DNA of 64,000 nt from Pseudoalteromonas lipolytica (GTDB lineage Bacteria; Pseudomonadota; Gammaproteobacteria; Enterobacterales; Alteromonadaceae). Shown piece after piece: positions 20,901 through 28,835 of this stretch. Each line of letters begins with the position of its first letter. Position 1 is the first letter of the stretch. A model generated the notes under the pieces. The model was given only the letters and a program-made list of their open reading frames with translations. It was not told the origin of the DNA and made no database searches. Both the position numbers and the translations under genes were made by a program. Where the stretch lies: contig NZ_FPAZ01000010.1 of NCBI RefSeq assembly GCF_900116435.1, positions 33,374-97,373 of the forward strand, in the 5' to 3' direction.

Positions 20901-21117
20901 CGATCCTGCTAAATACATCGGCTTAGATAAAAATATTGGTTCATTAGAGCCGGGCAAATTAGCGGATCTTATCGTTATTGATGGTAACCCGTTGACGAAT
21001 ATTCGTGATACCGACAAAATCGACTATACCATGGTGAATGGTCGTTTATTTGACGCGGCAACGATGAATGAAGTCGGCGGAAAACAACGTGATAAATTAT
21101 ATTTTGAAAAGATATAA
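17932..21117 (+). CDS. exported PD40 propeller / amidohydrolase fusion protein
   Basis: A 1061-residue exported protein. A signal peptide (MKKMLHTALAVSISLAFTGQVIA) is cleaved near residue 23. Residues about 40-640 hold many TolB/PD40 blades of the form FSPDGKYIAFTSDQGG. Residues about 660-1055 form an imidazolonepropionase-like amidohydrolase with metal motif GIVDAHAHG, the later HDPSNDTT and GIEHSIP histidines, and SLEPGKLADLIVIDGNP at the end. The architecture is common in marine Gammaproteobacteria and is thought to hydrolyse peptide- or amide-type substrates in the periplasm; the substrate is unknown. The ATG at 17932 was chosen over 17872 because only it starts a proper signal peptide. 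Confidence 0.88.
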   Translation: MKKMLHTALAVSISLAFTGQVIATEQSSDEKWRVDAPAGQFLDAKISVEQGTWMNVDISPDGETLVFDLLGDIYTMPISGGTAKQLTSDIAWQMQPRFSPDGKYIAFTSDQGGGDNIWIMDVNGENQKAVTDETFRLLNSPAWSPDGDYLVARKHFTASRSLGAGEVWLYHKAGGKGVQLTARENDQKDLGEPMFSPDGRYVYFSHDATPGKTFHYSKDSVAGIYKIKRYDRETGEIETIIDGMGGAIRPTPSPDGKKLAYIKRDDFQTSLYLYDLHTGEHTKLYGELERDMQETWAIHGVYPTIAWTPDNAQLVFWAGGTIHKLDVDDKSVSRIPFKVETNKQIQKAVRFTHNIDSDNFAVKMLRNVQISPDGETAIFEALGHIYKRDLESGKVKRLTKQDDHFELFPQFSRDGKKVVYTTWDDNEQGSVRVVSARGGRGNKLTEEPGKYVEPTFSPDGKTVVYRKASGGSILNPTWSLEPGIYSVSAKGGESALITKSGYQPQFGAMNDRIYVMSPWPKPTLSVVELESKEVRKLYESEHATEFRVSPDGKYLAFAERFKVFVTPFVERGKTINIGPKDSQFPIEQLSVRAGENISWSGTSDKLYWSLGPELYHASLAGLFDINKNADTDFKVKSGDNIGFTKTMAEPKGMFALTGARIITMNGEQVIENGVIVTDGKHIKAVGSKDSVTIPKGAEVIDVTGKTIMPGIVDAHAHGAQASDEIIPQQNWKNLAGLSLGVTTIHDPSNDTTEIFAASEMQKAGMIVAPRIFSTGTILYGANMPGYTSHIDSLDDAKFHLERLKKVGAFSVKSYNQPRREQRQQVIEAGRELEMMVVPEGGSLLQHNLTMVVDGHTGIEHSIPVANIYDDIRQLWSQSDVGYTPTLGVAYGGIWGENYWYDKTDVWNHPRLSKFVPKNQLLPRSMRRVKAPDHHYNHFNNARVAKELQDLGVLVNLGAHGQREGLAAHWEIWMFAQGGMTPLEAIRAATLDPAKYIGLDKNIGSLEPGKLADLIVIDGNPLTNIRDTDKIDYTMVNGRLFDAATMNEVGGKQRDKLYFEKI

Positions 21118-21130
21118 ATAGCGTAAAGTG

Positions 21131-21157
21131 AAAAGCGGCCATTGAGCCGCTTTTTTT
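21131..21157. terminator. bidirectional terminator
   Basis: AAAAGCGGC / GCCGCTTTT stem with loop CATTGA and a T-run on the plus strand, an A-run on the other, lying between the convergent amidohydrolase and TetR genes. Confidence 0.9.
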
Positions 21158-21164
21158 ATGGTTT

Positions 21165-21707
21165 TTAATTTAGCAGGCGAGGGAATTGCTTCATACCAGA
21201 CACTTTTGCTTGGCAAATCATTCCCTCAGTGAGTGTCATTAAATAGTGGCAAAGAGAATCAATTTTCTCGGCTTTTACGTCTTTACATTCTGACAAACGC
21301 TGTTTGATGAGTGAAGAAACAGCGGCTTTATGTGCTTTACATGCAAGGTTGACTGGGCTTTGCGGCGCTGAGTATTCTGCCGCTGCGTTAATGAACATAC
21401 AGCCATTAAAGTTTCCAAGCTCTGCAACCTTAGAATGAAACCAATCTTCGAAGCTTGTAAATAAACGTTCTTGAAAATCGTGTAATGTCGTTTGTTGGTT
21501 GGTGGCGTTCTCAAGCCACGTTATGAATGTAGTATGCCGTTCGTTTAGGCACGCTAAAATTAATTCATCTTTACCTGCAAAATGATGGTACATCGTTTTT
21601 TTAGCTACATTTGCTGCACTAATAATTTCATTAATCCCCACGCTGTGAATTCCTTTATCGTAAAACAATTCGAGTGCAGTCAATGTAATGTGTGTTCTTT
21701 TATCCAT
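21165..21707 (-). CDS. TetR-family transcriptional regulator
   Basis: A 180-residue TetR-type repressor. The N-terminal helix-turn-helix is clear (residues 5-50: ALELFYDKGIHSVGINEIISAANVAKKTMYHHFAGKDEL). The C-terminal ligand domain (about 60-180) is helical and contains four cysteines, which could sense electrophiles or oxidants as in NemR-like members. It is divergent from the HPP membrane-protein gene. The 96-bp region between the two genes contains two near-identical palindromes resembling the NemR-type box, so it very probably represses itself and its neighbour. Confidence 0.9.
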   Translation of the reverse strand: MDKRTHITLTALELFYDKGIHSVGINEIISAANVAKKTMYHHFAGKDELILACLNERHTTFITWLENATNQQTTLHDFQERLFTSFEDWFHSKVAELGNFNGCMFINAAAEYSAPQSPVNLACKAHKAAVSSLIKQRLSECKDVKAEKIDSLCHYLMTLTEGMICQAKVSGMKQFPRLLN

Positions 21708-21742
21708 GCTTGCTCCTAGATAGAAATTCTAGCTTGATATAA

Positions 21743-21760
21743 GTAGACCGAGCTGTCTAC
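21743..21760. promoter_or_regulatory. TetR operator 1
   Basis: GTAGAC-N6-GTCTAC, an 18-bp palindromic site in the divergent promoter region. Its core TAGACCGAGCTGTCTA differs at one base from the TAGACC-N4-GGTCTA pattern I recall for NemR-type regulators. Confidence 0.7.
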
Positions 21761-21769
21761 TATTTGCAG

Positions 21770-21787
21770 GTAGACAACTCGGTCTAC
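21770..21787. promoter_or_regulatory. TetR operator 2
   Basis: A second GTAGAC-N6-GTCTAC site, almost the exact reverse complement of operator 1, nine bases further on and 19 bases before the HPP start codon. A bound repressor here would block transcription start or early elongation of the HPP gene. Confidence 0.7.
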
Positions 21788-21806
21788 TTTGAGCAATGGA
21801 GATATG

Positions 21807-22280
21807 ATGGACAAAACAATTAACAAAGCGGTTATTGCAGGTGGATTTGCAGCGCTGGCTATTTTTGTACTTGCTTACTTACAGCAACGAGGGGATTTTG
21901 GCATATGGTTAATGGCTCCATTTGGAGCGACTGCCGTTTTAGTCTTTGGTGTACCTACAAGTCCACTTGCGCGGGCCAGAAATGTGATTGGTGGTCACCT
22001 TATAACGGCGTTTATAGGAGTCTTATTTGTAAATTTTGTTGGTGTCAGTCCTTTTGAGATTGCTATTGCCAGTGGGTTGGCTATTTCATTAATGATGCTA
22101 ACACGCACAGTGCATCCTGCCGCTGGGGCAAATCCTATTTTAATAATGCAATCGTTGCAAAGCTGGGATTTTTTAGTAATGCCCGTATTAACAGGTACCG
22201 TATTTATTGTGCTTTGTGGTTTTGTTTCACAATACTTGATAAATATCTCGATAACTGGGCATAAAAAAACCGCTAATTAG
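21807..22280 (+). CDS. HPP family membrane protein
   Basis: A 157-residue integral membrane protein of the HPP family with four to five transmembrane helices. It carries the family motif LMAPFGATAVLVFGVPTSPLARARNVIGGHL and the name-giving histidine-proline element in RTVHPAAGANPIL. Some plant and cyanobacterial HPP proteins transport nitrite; the role here is unknown. The ATG at 21807 is preferred because GGAG ends five bases before it; ATG 21804 is only two bases away and a TTG at 21789 lies upstream of the ribosome binding site. Control by the divergent TetR gene is likely. Confidence 0.85.
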   Translation: MDKTINKAVIAGGFAALAIFVLAYLQQRGDFGIWLMAPFGATAVLVFGVPTSPLARARNVIGGHLITAFIGVLFVNFVGVSPFEIAIASGLAISLMMLTRTVHPAAGANPILIMQSLQSWDFLVMPVLTGTVFIVLCGFVSQYLINISITGHKKTAN

Positions 22281-22292
22281 TAGCGGTTTTTT
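22263..22292. terminator. terminator between convergent genes
   Basis: AAAAAACCGCTA / TAGCGGTTTTTT stem with loop ATTAG. Its left arm overlaps the last codons of the HPP gene; it can act in both directions. Confidence 0.88.
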
Positions 22293-22308
22293 CCCAATGT
22301 GTAATTAG

Positions 22309-22686
22309 TTACACAACACCACGAGGTAAACGACAATCGTGGTCTTTTTCAGCTAGGTTAACAATCCACAGCTCTTCAGCTTTGAAACCATCATCATTCG
22401 CTTTCACTACGGTGAATGGTGACTTTTTAACTGACTTAGCTGGCGCAGCGGTTTTAGTTTTGGTTTTTTTTGCCGGTGCTTTTGGTGCTTCTTCTGCTTT
22501 AGGCTCAGCTGTTTTACCAGAAGTGAGCTCTTCAGTCAGCGCTGCAACATCAGCAAGGCGCAAATTTTTGCCACCGTCGATGCTATACCAACCAGGTTTT
22601 GTTGTGATTTCAGGTTTTTTACCATTCGCTGCTTCATAAGCTGCTTCGAAGGCATTTAACACTTCTGTTTTGTCTAGTTTGCTCAT
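22309..22686 (-). CDS. small conserved-looking protein with Ala/Lys/Pro linker
   Basis: A 125-residue soluble protein of unknown function. Residues 1-55 look like a small folded helical domain (LNAFEAAYEAANGKKPEITTKPGWYSIDGGKNLRLADV). Residues 56-90 form an Ala/Lys/Pro/Glu-rich flexible linker, and residues 90-125 a second short folded segment ending DHDCRLPRGVV. The linker resembles those of histone-H1-like or carrier-domain proteins, but no nucleic-acid-binding fold is identifiable. It stands alone between convergent and divergent neighbours. Confidence 0.6.
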   Translation of the reverse strand: MSKLDKTEVLNAFEAAYEAANGKKPEITTKPGWYSIDGGKNLRLADVAALTEELTSGKTAEPKAEEAPKAPAKKTKTKTAAPAKSVKKSPFTVVKANDDGFKAEELWIVNLAEKDHDCRLPRGVV

Positions 22687-22836
22687 CAGAGACCCTATAC
22701 GTTGTAAACACAGATTAAGAATATATATTTATACCTATTTTCAGCTTACTTTTCAATTTTTTGCGATTTTCCTTCCATTTTTGACTTATAAACGCCAAAA
22801 TTTGCACAAATTTAAGGGGTAGAGGACGATTTCTAT

Positions 22837-23589
22837 ATGCAACGTAAACAATTTACTCAGTTATTAAACGACATTCTAAAACCCGACTCAATCGCAGATT
22901 TTTGCCCGAATGGGCTTCAGGTTGAAGGTGCAAACGAGGTAAAAAAAATAGTGACAGGGGTCACGGCAAGCCAAGCATTGATTGATGCGGCTATTGATCA
23001 CGGCGCGGATACTATTTTGGTTCACCATGGATATTTTTGGAAAGGTGAGTCTCAGCCAATCACAGGTATGAAAAAACGGCGTGTAGCGGCGTTACTTGCT
23101 CATGATATCAACTTATTTGCTTATCATCTGCCATTAGATGTTCATCCCGTCATTGGCAACAATGCGCAACTTGCACACTTATTAGATATTGAACTTAGCG
23201 CGGGGCTTGAAGCGGGACCAAACAGCGTCGCAGTAAAAGGATTTTTAAAAACACCTTTAACGGGCAAAGAGTTTGCAGACAAAATTAGCACAGTGCTACA
23301 CCGTGAACCTTTAACGAGCTTAGTGCGCGATGACAAGATTGAAACCATTGCTTGGTGTACAGGGGGCGGGCAAGGTTATATTGACTTAGCTGCTGCTCAA
23401 GGTATTGATGCCTATTTGACAGGTGAAGCATCTGAGCAAACTATTCATAGCTCGCGAGAGCAAGGAATTGATTTTTTCGCTGCAGGTCACCATGCTACTG
23501 AGCGATACGGAATAAAAGCACTTGGCGAGCTTTTAGCTGAGCAGCATGGTTTTGATGTTACTTTTATAGATATTGATAACCCTGTTTAA
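22837..23589 (+). CDS. Nif3-like dinuclear metal centre protein
   Basis: A 250-residue member of the Nif3/YbgI family (GTP cyclohydrolase 1 type 2 homologues), which form hexameric toroids with a two-metal site. Metal-ligand motifs are visible: DFCPNGLQVEG near residue 20, LVHHGYFW near 67-70, FAYHLPLD near 93-100, and at the C-terminus GHHATERYGI with the conserved HxxxE. Length fits YbgI (247). Biochemical function is unsettled in the family. A GAGGA ribosome binding site precedes the ATG. Confidence 0.92.
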   Translation: MQRKQFTQLLNDILKPDSIADFCPNGLQVEGANEVKKIVTGVTASQALIDAAIDHGADTILVHHGYFWKGESQPITGMKKRRVAALLAHDINLFAYHLPLDVHPVIGNNAQLAHLLDIELSAGLEAGPNSVAVKGFLKTPLTGKEFADKISTVLHREPLTSLVRDDKIETIAWCTGGGQGYIDLAAAQGIDAYLTGEASEQTIHSSREQGIDFFAAGHHATERYGIKALGELLAEQHGFDVTFIDIDNPV

Positions 23590-23601
23590 TCTAACAGGGT
23601 T
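23578..23601. terminator. stem-loop over the stop codon of the Nif3-like gene
   Basis: AACCCTGTT (23578-23586) pairs with AACAGGGTT (23593-23601). The stem spans the stop codon and lies between convergent genes, but no T tract follows, so termination is only a possibility. Confidence 0.4.
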
Positions 23602-23607
23602 AAGTGA

Positions 23608-24372
23608 TTACAACGCCTCTGGATCAATCCAGCGGCGTAATTTAATCCACAGACTGCCTACCTTTTCGTGGCTCACTCGTGTAACTGCAACGAGTACATC
23701 GGCACTGGGGATAAATTGTTTGTACATGGGAAATTGGCTGTAATCTTTATAATCTGTTGCTGCGGGTATTACCTCGATTCCTTGCGCGTTGAAGAGATCT
23801 TTTGCGCGCGGCATATGGCTTGCAGATGTGACTAAAGCACTCTTTTTGTCGACCAAATATATCGCCAGTCTTTTCGCTTCTTCTGCGGTGTCCATCGCAA
23901 GCGGGTTTTGTTTGATCCTTGATGCTGCGATACCTAATGTCTTGGCTGTTTCAAACATCAATTGGCTGTTTGTGGTATTGGCAAAGCCACCACCAGAGAC
24001 AAATAAAATAGCATCCGGGTATTGATGCGCAAGTTTTACACCCTCTAATAAGCGGCTTATAGCACAATCGCCCAGTTGGTTATTAGCAACAAGTTGTGGA
24101 TGCGGCATGATGGTACAACCTAAAACAACAATGTTATCAATCTGGGAGTGTTGGCGTTTATTAAATTGCCATTGTGGGTTATTACTTGAAGCAATCAGCG
24201 TTTGACCAACATAAGGGGTGCTTACAATTAGTAGGCTTAATACACTGATAAACCCTAAATAGAGCGCTTTTCGTCGCTGTGTTATCGCTAGAAATACCAT
24301 TAGTAATGTTATTATGCCAAGCAACGGGAGTGGCATTAACAATGAGCCAATTATCTTCTTAATTTCAAACAT
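23608..24372 (-). CDS. elyC: ElyC/SanA/YdcF family (DUF218) envelope protein
   Basis: A 254-residue inner-membrane protein. Two N-terminal helices (residues about 8-30 and 36-55) are followed by a DUF218 domain with VVLGCTI near 87-93, AILFVSGGGFANT, DTAEEAKRLA and ALVTSASHMPRAKDLF. ElyC in E. coli supports cell-envelope and peptidoglycan lipid-carrier metabolism at low temperature; this family-level role is likely but not demonstrable here. The length and two-helix topology favour ElyC over SanA or YdcF. Monocistronic. Confidence 0.82.
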   Translation of the reverse strand: MFEIKKIIGSLLMPLPLLGIITLLMVFLAITQRRKALYLGFISVLSLLIVSTPYVGQTLIASSNNPQWQFNKRQHSQIDNIVVLGCTIMPHPQLVANNQLGDCAISRLLEGVKLAHQYPDAILFVSGGGFANTTNSQLMFETAKTLGIAASRIKQNPLAMDTAEEAKRLAIYLVDKKSALVTSASHMPRAKDLFNAQGIEVIPAATDYKDYSQFPMYKQFIPSADVLVAVTRVSHEKVGSLWIKLRRWIDPEAL

Positions 24373-24424
24373 AGTAAATACAAGTGATTGTAAGATATAA
24401 CGATGTTAGATAGTTTATCTGTGT

Positions 24425-25312
24425 TTAGCGACCATTATTTAGTTTGCAAGTATTCAAAAAATGACGATATACAGGATTATCTTTCATATTTTTTTTCATT
24501 GCTAAGTACATAGGACGTGTAAGACCTAGAGCACCTAATGGAATTGATTTTATCAAGCCTTGGCTTTCATAAGGTGTAACTAACCAGTCTGGTAGCGCAG
24601 CAACCCCCATTCCAGCACTAACAAGCTGAAAAATTAATAAGCCTTGGTCAACGGTTTTAAGTGTGCCGTCAAAGCGTGCATTTTGTATAAAATGCTTAAA
24701 AATGTCCTGACGTTCACGTGGAATAGGGTATGAAATGATTGTTTCGTTTTTCAGATCCAGGGCGGTCACATAGGCTTTTTTTGCAAGCTCATGATCAGGT
24801 GCCACGATTAATTTTAATTTAAAGTCGAATAGATGTGCATATTCGAGCTGATCTGGTTCACGAATATCTGATGTAAGCACAAGATCGAGTTCGTCATTCA
24901 TTAAATCAGGAATAGCATCGTAGCTAAAACCGCGTTCATAATCGACTTTAATGTCTGGCCAAAAATTATTAAATTCTTTAATTGTCGGCAACAGCCAATG
25001 GAAACAGGCGTGACACTCAACACTTAATCTCAAGTTTGATATTGGTTGATTAAGACTCTCTTTTAATCGACATTTTGTGGCTTCTACCCGAGGAAGCACC
25101 TCGTTGGCTAATTCAAGTAAGAGCATGCCCTGCGGTGTGAAACGAACCGGTTGTGTTTTCCGTTCGAATAACTGGCAGTCGAGTTTATTTTCGAGATCTT
25201 TAATCTGATGTGATAACGCTGATTGCGTTAAGAAGAGTTCTCGGGCTGTATTAACTAAAGAACCGGTCTCTTTAAGTGTCGCAATTGTTTTAAGGTGCTT
25301 TATATCAATCAT
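24425..25312 (-). CDS. metR: LysR-type methionine regulator MetR
   Basis: A 295-residue LysR-type regulator. MIDIKHLKTIATLKETGSLVNTARELFLTQSALSHQIKDLE is the MetR-type helix-turn-helix. The sensor domain has LRLSVECHACFHWLLP, the MetR segment thought to contact homocysteine, and LPDWLVTPYESQGL. MetR activates metE and other methionine and C1 genes with homocysteine. A MetJ-type box lies 73 bp upstream of the start, which fits control of metR by MetJ. No metE is adjacent, unlike in enterobacteria where the two are divergent. Confidence 0.9.
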   Translation of the reverse strand: MIDIKHLKTIATLKETGSLVNTARELFLTQSALSHQIKDLENKLDCQLFERKTQPVRFTPQGMLLLELANEVLPRVEATKCRLKESLNQPISNLRLSVECHACFHWLLPTIKEFNNFWPDIKVDYERGFSYDAIPDLMNDELDLVLTSDIREPDQLEYAHLFDFKLKLIVAPDHELAKKAYVTALDLKNETIISYPIPRERQDIFKHFIQNARFDGTLKTVDQGLLIFQLVSAGMGVAALPDWLVTPYESQGLIKSIPLGALGLTRPMYLAMKKNMKDNPVYRHFLNTCKLNNGR

Positions 25313-25385
25313 CTTTAAAAAATCTCATGAAAAATGTGAGTCAAACTCAGATTACAAACATACTACGCTTTCGTTTATATTTTTT

Positions 25386-25401
25386 CAACGTCTAGACGTC
25401 T
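25386..25401. promoter_or_regulatory. tandem met boxes (MetJ operator) upstream of metR
   Basis: CAACGTCT followed directly by AGACGTCT. The consensus met box is AGACGTCT in tandem; the second unit matches 8/8 and the first 6/8. Position upstream of metR fits MetJ repression. Confidence 0.72.
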
Positions 25402-25828
25402 AAAATAGCGTTGTTTTTTACTGCATGTTTACAATAACCTTTCTAAACAATAAATGACAGCGTTGTCAGTTTGTTTTTTTACACTTGCTGCGATATTTCC
25501 ATGAATTTACCTCAAGTTTATAAGTGGCGAATTTAGCAGTCATAGGAAAAGCGACAAAAAAGAGAAAACTCAATAAAGGTATCCCCAGTGCCGCCAGTGC
25601 CAAATTTAGCTTTTGAAGCCTAAAAATGTGAACTAGGCATAAGGTGTACTCAGGTATAAAGGTAGACTTAAGGTATAGAGTGAGAAAGATTAATGTGCTG
25701 TGTAGAGGGGAGTGGCATGTATATATTGCTCAATAGAGGGCTCTTTGTTCAGTGTTAGCAAGTTATATTAACACCGATATAAAAAAGTATACGTTGAGTC
25801 ATCCCGTTGCTAGCAAGGCGTTTAATTT

Positions 25829-25990
25829 ATACCAATCCGCAAAAATACTTAATCATTTTGAGTGATCAAACCAGTCGCTACCTGCGTTAAAAATTTCTGA
25901 TTTAAAACAACTAAATAACTAAATTTTTGCCTTGTTATCAACGCGGTTTTATTGCCTCAAAATAGACCACTTAATTAAGCGGAATGGTAT
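25829..25990. repeat. dispersed palindromic element, copy 1 (MITE-like)
   Basis: A 162-bp segment with imperfect terminal inverted repeats: ATACCAATCCGC at the left, GCGGAATGGTAT at the right (11/12 complementary). CTTAAT-CATTTTGAG inside the left end pairs with CTCAAAAT and AATTAAG near the right end, so it can fold into one long hairpin. About 47 bp near the right end are nearly identical to 56896-56942. No coding capacity. Confidence 0.75.
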
Positions 25991-26271
25991 TAGTGGCAAT
26001 AAATGTGAGGTAAGAAAACCGCGTCGGTAGCAAGCACATTGTGTTATGTAGCTGTGTTATTTGTGTTTGGTAATCGCCTTTGCATTGCTGTAACTCCTGC
26101 ACCTATGGAGGCGTTAATCAGACATCCTTAACGCTGTGTATGTCAGGTTTAATGCCTGAAAATGATTGCGTATGGTTGCTAAAGGTTATTACAGCAAGCT
26201 TATCAATAAACAAATCCGTCTTTTTACAGTAAGGTCGTTTTTTTCATGGCTTATAAAGGCGAGTATGCTTT

Positions 26272-28644
26272 TTATAAGCCATGTAAAATAACGTTTTTAG
26301 CATCCTTTGCCGGCATTGGCCTTGCTTTTAAAAAGCCTTGACCAAATTTACACGGTGTTTGTTTTAAGATGGCTAGCTGTTGCTCAGTTTCAATTCCTTC
26401 TGCAACCACATCAAGCTGTAATGATTGTGCTAAAGATAATATGGCATCTATTAATGGGTTATGTGATTTTGTAATATGATCAATAAAGCTCTTATCAATT
26501 TTTAAGATATGAATCGGTAATTGGTGTAAATAGCCTAGGGCAGAGTAACCTGTCCCAAAGTCATCTAAGCAAAGTTTTACTTCAAGGGGCGCTAACCCTT
26601 TTATTATTTTAGTTGCGAGTTCTAAATTACCTATTAGCCCTGATTCTGTAATTTCTAGACAGAGTGACCCTAACGGAAGTTGATACTTTTTATATAAAGC
26701 ATGCATTTGGGCTACAAAATCAAGACTCGCAAAGTGTCTAGACGAGACATTAACAGTGACTCTGGTAAAGGGAAGTCCGTGTTGATACCAATGTGAAATT
26801 TGCTGAGCTGCTAAGTCGAGTAAATGCAGGTCTAAGTTGATGATTTGCCCTGTATCTTCTGCAACGGGGATAAAATCATTCGGTGCTACAAACCCTTTGG
26901 TTGGATGGTGCCAGCGTACCAATGCTTCAAAGCCAATGACCTGTGCCTCTTGAATTGTAAAAATTGGTTGATAATACAGTTCAAATTCATTGTGTTCGAT
27001 GCCATGCTGTAAATCATTTTCGATATCGGCATGGGTTTTTAGCTTTTTACGCATTGTGTTATTAAAAAACTTTACGTGTCCACGCCCTGAAGATTTAGCT
27101 TCGTACATGGCTGCATCAGCATGTTGCAATAATTTGTAAGCTTTGTCGTTTTCACTTTCACAAAATGCAACGCCAATACTGGTAGAAGCCTGTAATAAGT
27201 GGCCGTCAATATTGAGGGGATCAGCTAGTGCAGTTTGAATTCGCTCTAGGGCATCATTTATTTGCTGCTTATCGGTTATATTCTCCATAAAAATCGCAAA
27301 TTCGTCTCCCCCTAAACGGGCAAAAGTATCTGTGTTACGAATGGTGCCTTGAATTAATTCACAAATTCTCACTAAAAAATGGTCACCCACTTCATGACCT
27401 AATGAGTCATTAATACTTTTAAACCGATCAAAATCTAAGTACAACAACGCATGTTGGGTCTCTTTATTCGCACGTGCTAAACGCAATATGCCGTGTTTTA
27501 TGCGTTCAATTAATAATGAACGGTTTGCTAACCCTGTTAGTTCATCATGTAATGCACGGTGCTCTAATTCTTGACGTGATAATTGACGGTCAATAGCCAT
27601 GCTAATTTGGCGACTTACATAGGTAAGAAGCGCGCGATCATGCTCACTGTAGTGATAACGATCACTGTAGCTTTGCACCGCAATGACCCCGCTAATTCTG
27701 TCATTTACTTTAAAAGGAACACCTAACCATGACTCGGCTTGCCGACCCACCATTTTAAAATGGCCTGCATCAATATGTTGCTGGAATTCTTCCTTATTGA
27801 ATAATAGAGATTGCTCTGTTGTGAGCAGATAATAGGAAGCCGTGTCTTTTAATAGATCCTTAGAGATTTTTTTGTGTGCGTTAGAACGCACTCCTTCTTC
27901 GATAATATAAACGATATCGAGCACATCACATTTTTTGTCATAAAGCCCGATGAAAAAGTTATCAGCCCTGAGTAGCGTGGTAATAATGGCATGAAGTGAC
28001 TCGAAAAAGCTGTCGAGTTCGCTAGATTGATAGGTAAGATTGGCTATCTGTAGCATACAATTTTCAAGTTTTTGCGCATCGTTTAACTGATTAACAGTTT
28101 GCTTTAAGTTTTTAACGGTTCTGACTTGGTCGATTTTTGCACTGAGTAAATGGGCAACCGTTGATAAAATCTCAAGGTGAGCATCGTTATAGTAATGTTT
28201 TTGCGGATGCTCGCAGTCAATGACCCCTAAGATTTTTTCTTTATAAACCAGCGGCACACATAATTCAGACAGGGCGGGGCGCGCATCTGCGATATAACGT
28301 TTTTCGTGTCTTACATCGCCTATCATTAAAGGTTTGCCAGTGGATGCAACATACCCGGTTATACCCTGATCAAAACTAATTTCTGTGCGGTCAATGTAAT
28401 AAGAGTTATCACCGCTATTTGTTTTACCCATCGAAGCAACTTCTTTGAGGGTACGTGCTTCATCATCTGCTAAGTAAATGACACACTCAATGAACCCGAG
28501 TCTGTTTACAACATGTGATGTGACGTACTCAAGTAGCTCTTCTATGGTGTCTAACTGCATCAACGATGATGAAAACTGATTAATGATATGCAACTGATCT
28601 GTTTTGACTTCAAGTGCACTCGCGGTATCTAAATGTTTAGGCAT
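26272..28644 (-). CDS. GAF-GAF-GGDEF-EAL c-di-GMP enzyme
   Basis: A 790-residue soluble protein. Two GAF-type sensor domains (about 18-180 and 200-355) precede a GGDEF domain (about 365-520; active site RLGGDEFAIF, with RNTD as an RxxD inhibitory site five residues before it) and an EAL phosphodiesterase domain (about 535-785; FEALVRWHHP, NVSSRHF, EITESG, LDDFGTGYSALGYL, KIDKSFI, VVAEGIET). Both catalytic motifs look intact, so it could make or degrade c-di-GMP. EAL residues including the DDFGTG loop favour active phosphodiesterase. The ligand of the GAF domains is unknown. Monocistronic. Confidence 0.93.
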   Translation of the reverse strand: MPKHLDTASALEVKTDQLHIINQFSSSLMQLDTIEELLEYVTSHVVNRLGFIECVIYLADDEARTLKEVASMGKTNSGDNSYYIDRTEISFDQGITGYVASTGKPLMIGDVRHEKRYIADARPALSELCVPLVYKEKILGVIDCEHPQKHYYNDAHLEILSTVAHLLSAKIDQVRTVKNLKQTVNQLNDAQKLENCMLQIANLTYQSSELDSFFESLHAIITTLLRADNFFIGLYDKKCDVLDIVYIIEEGVRSNAHKKISKDLLKDTASYYLLTTEQSLLFNKEEFQQHIDAGHFKMVGRQAESWLGVPFKVNDRISGVIAVQSYSDRYHYSEHDRALLTYVSRQISMAIDRQLSRQELEHRALHDELTGLANRSLLIERIKHGILRLARANKETQHALLYLDFDRFKSINDSLGHEVGDHFLVRICELIQGTIRNTDTFARLGGDEFAIFMENITDKQQINDALERIQTALADPLNIDGHLLQASTSIGVAFCESENDKAYKLLQHADAAMYEAKSSGRGHVKFFNNTMRKKLKTHADIENDLQHGIEHNEFELYYQPIFTIQEAQVIGFEALVRWHHPTKGFVAPNDFIPVAEDTGQIINLDLHLLDLAAQQISHWYQHGLPFTRVTVNVSSRHFASLDFVAQMHALYKKYQLPLGSLCLEITESGLIGNLELATKIIKGLAPLEVKLCLDDFGTGYSALGYLHQLPIHILKIDKSFIDHITKSHNPLIDAILSLAQSLQLDVVAEGIETEQQLAILKQTPCKFGQGFLKARPMPAKDAKNVILHGL

Positions 28645-28835
28645 AATAAAGAAAAATGAGCCAAATAATCTGTTAATTAATTACGTTAACCTACTATCAA
28701 TATATCCACAAAGTTATTTTCAAAAAAAACTGAAACTGGTGTAAACTACGCACCTGAATATAAACGAAAGTAAGTCAATTAGTGATTTAACCTCGTTTAA
28801 GCTATCCCTCTAACTCTTAGCCGTGGAAACCAGCA

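Larger units (their letters stand above)
25313..26271. other. 959-bp region without a supported gene
   Basis: Apart from the met boxes and the dispersed palindromic element at 25829-25990, I see no gene. A small stem (TGACA/TGTCA) followed by a T-rich stretch lies around 25454-25480. Close to 26244-26283 a long hairpin (CATGGCTTATAAA with its complement) overlaps the end of the GGDEF-EAL gene. The rest is AT-rich with stops in all frames. Confidence 0.6.

Noticed and set aside
26244..26283. Long hairpin at the end of the GGDEF-EAL gene as an intrinsic terminator
   Set aside because: On the gene's own strand the stem is followed by As rather than Ts, so it does not fit a rho-independent terminator.
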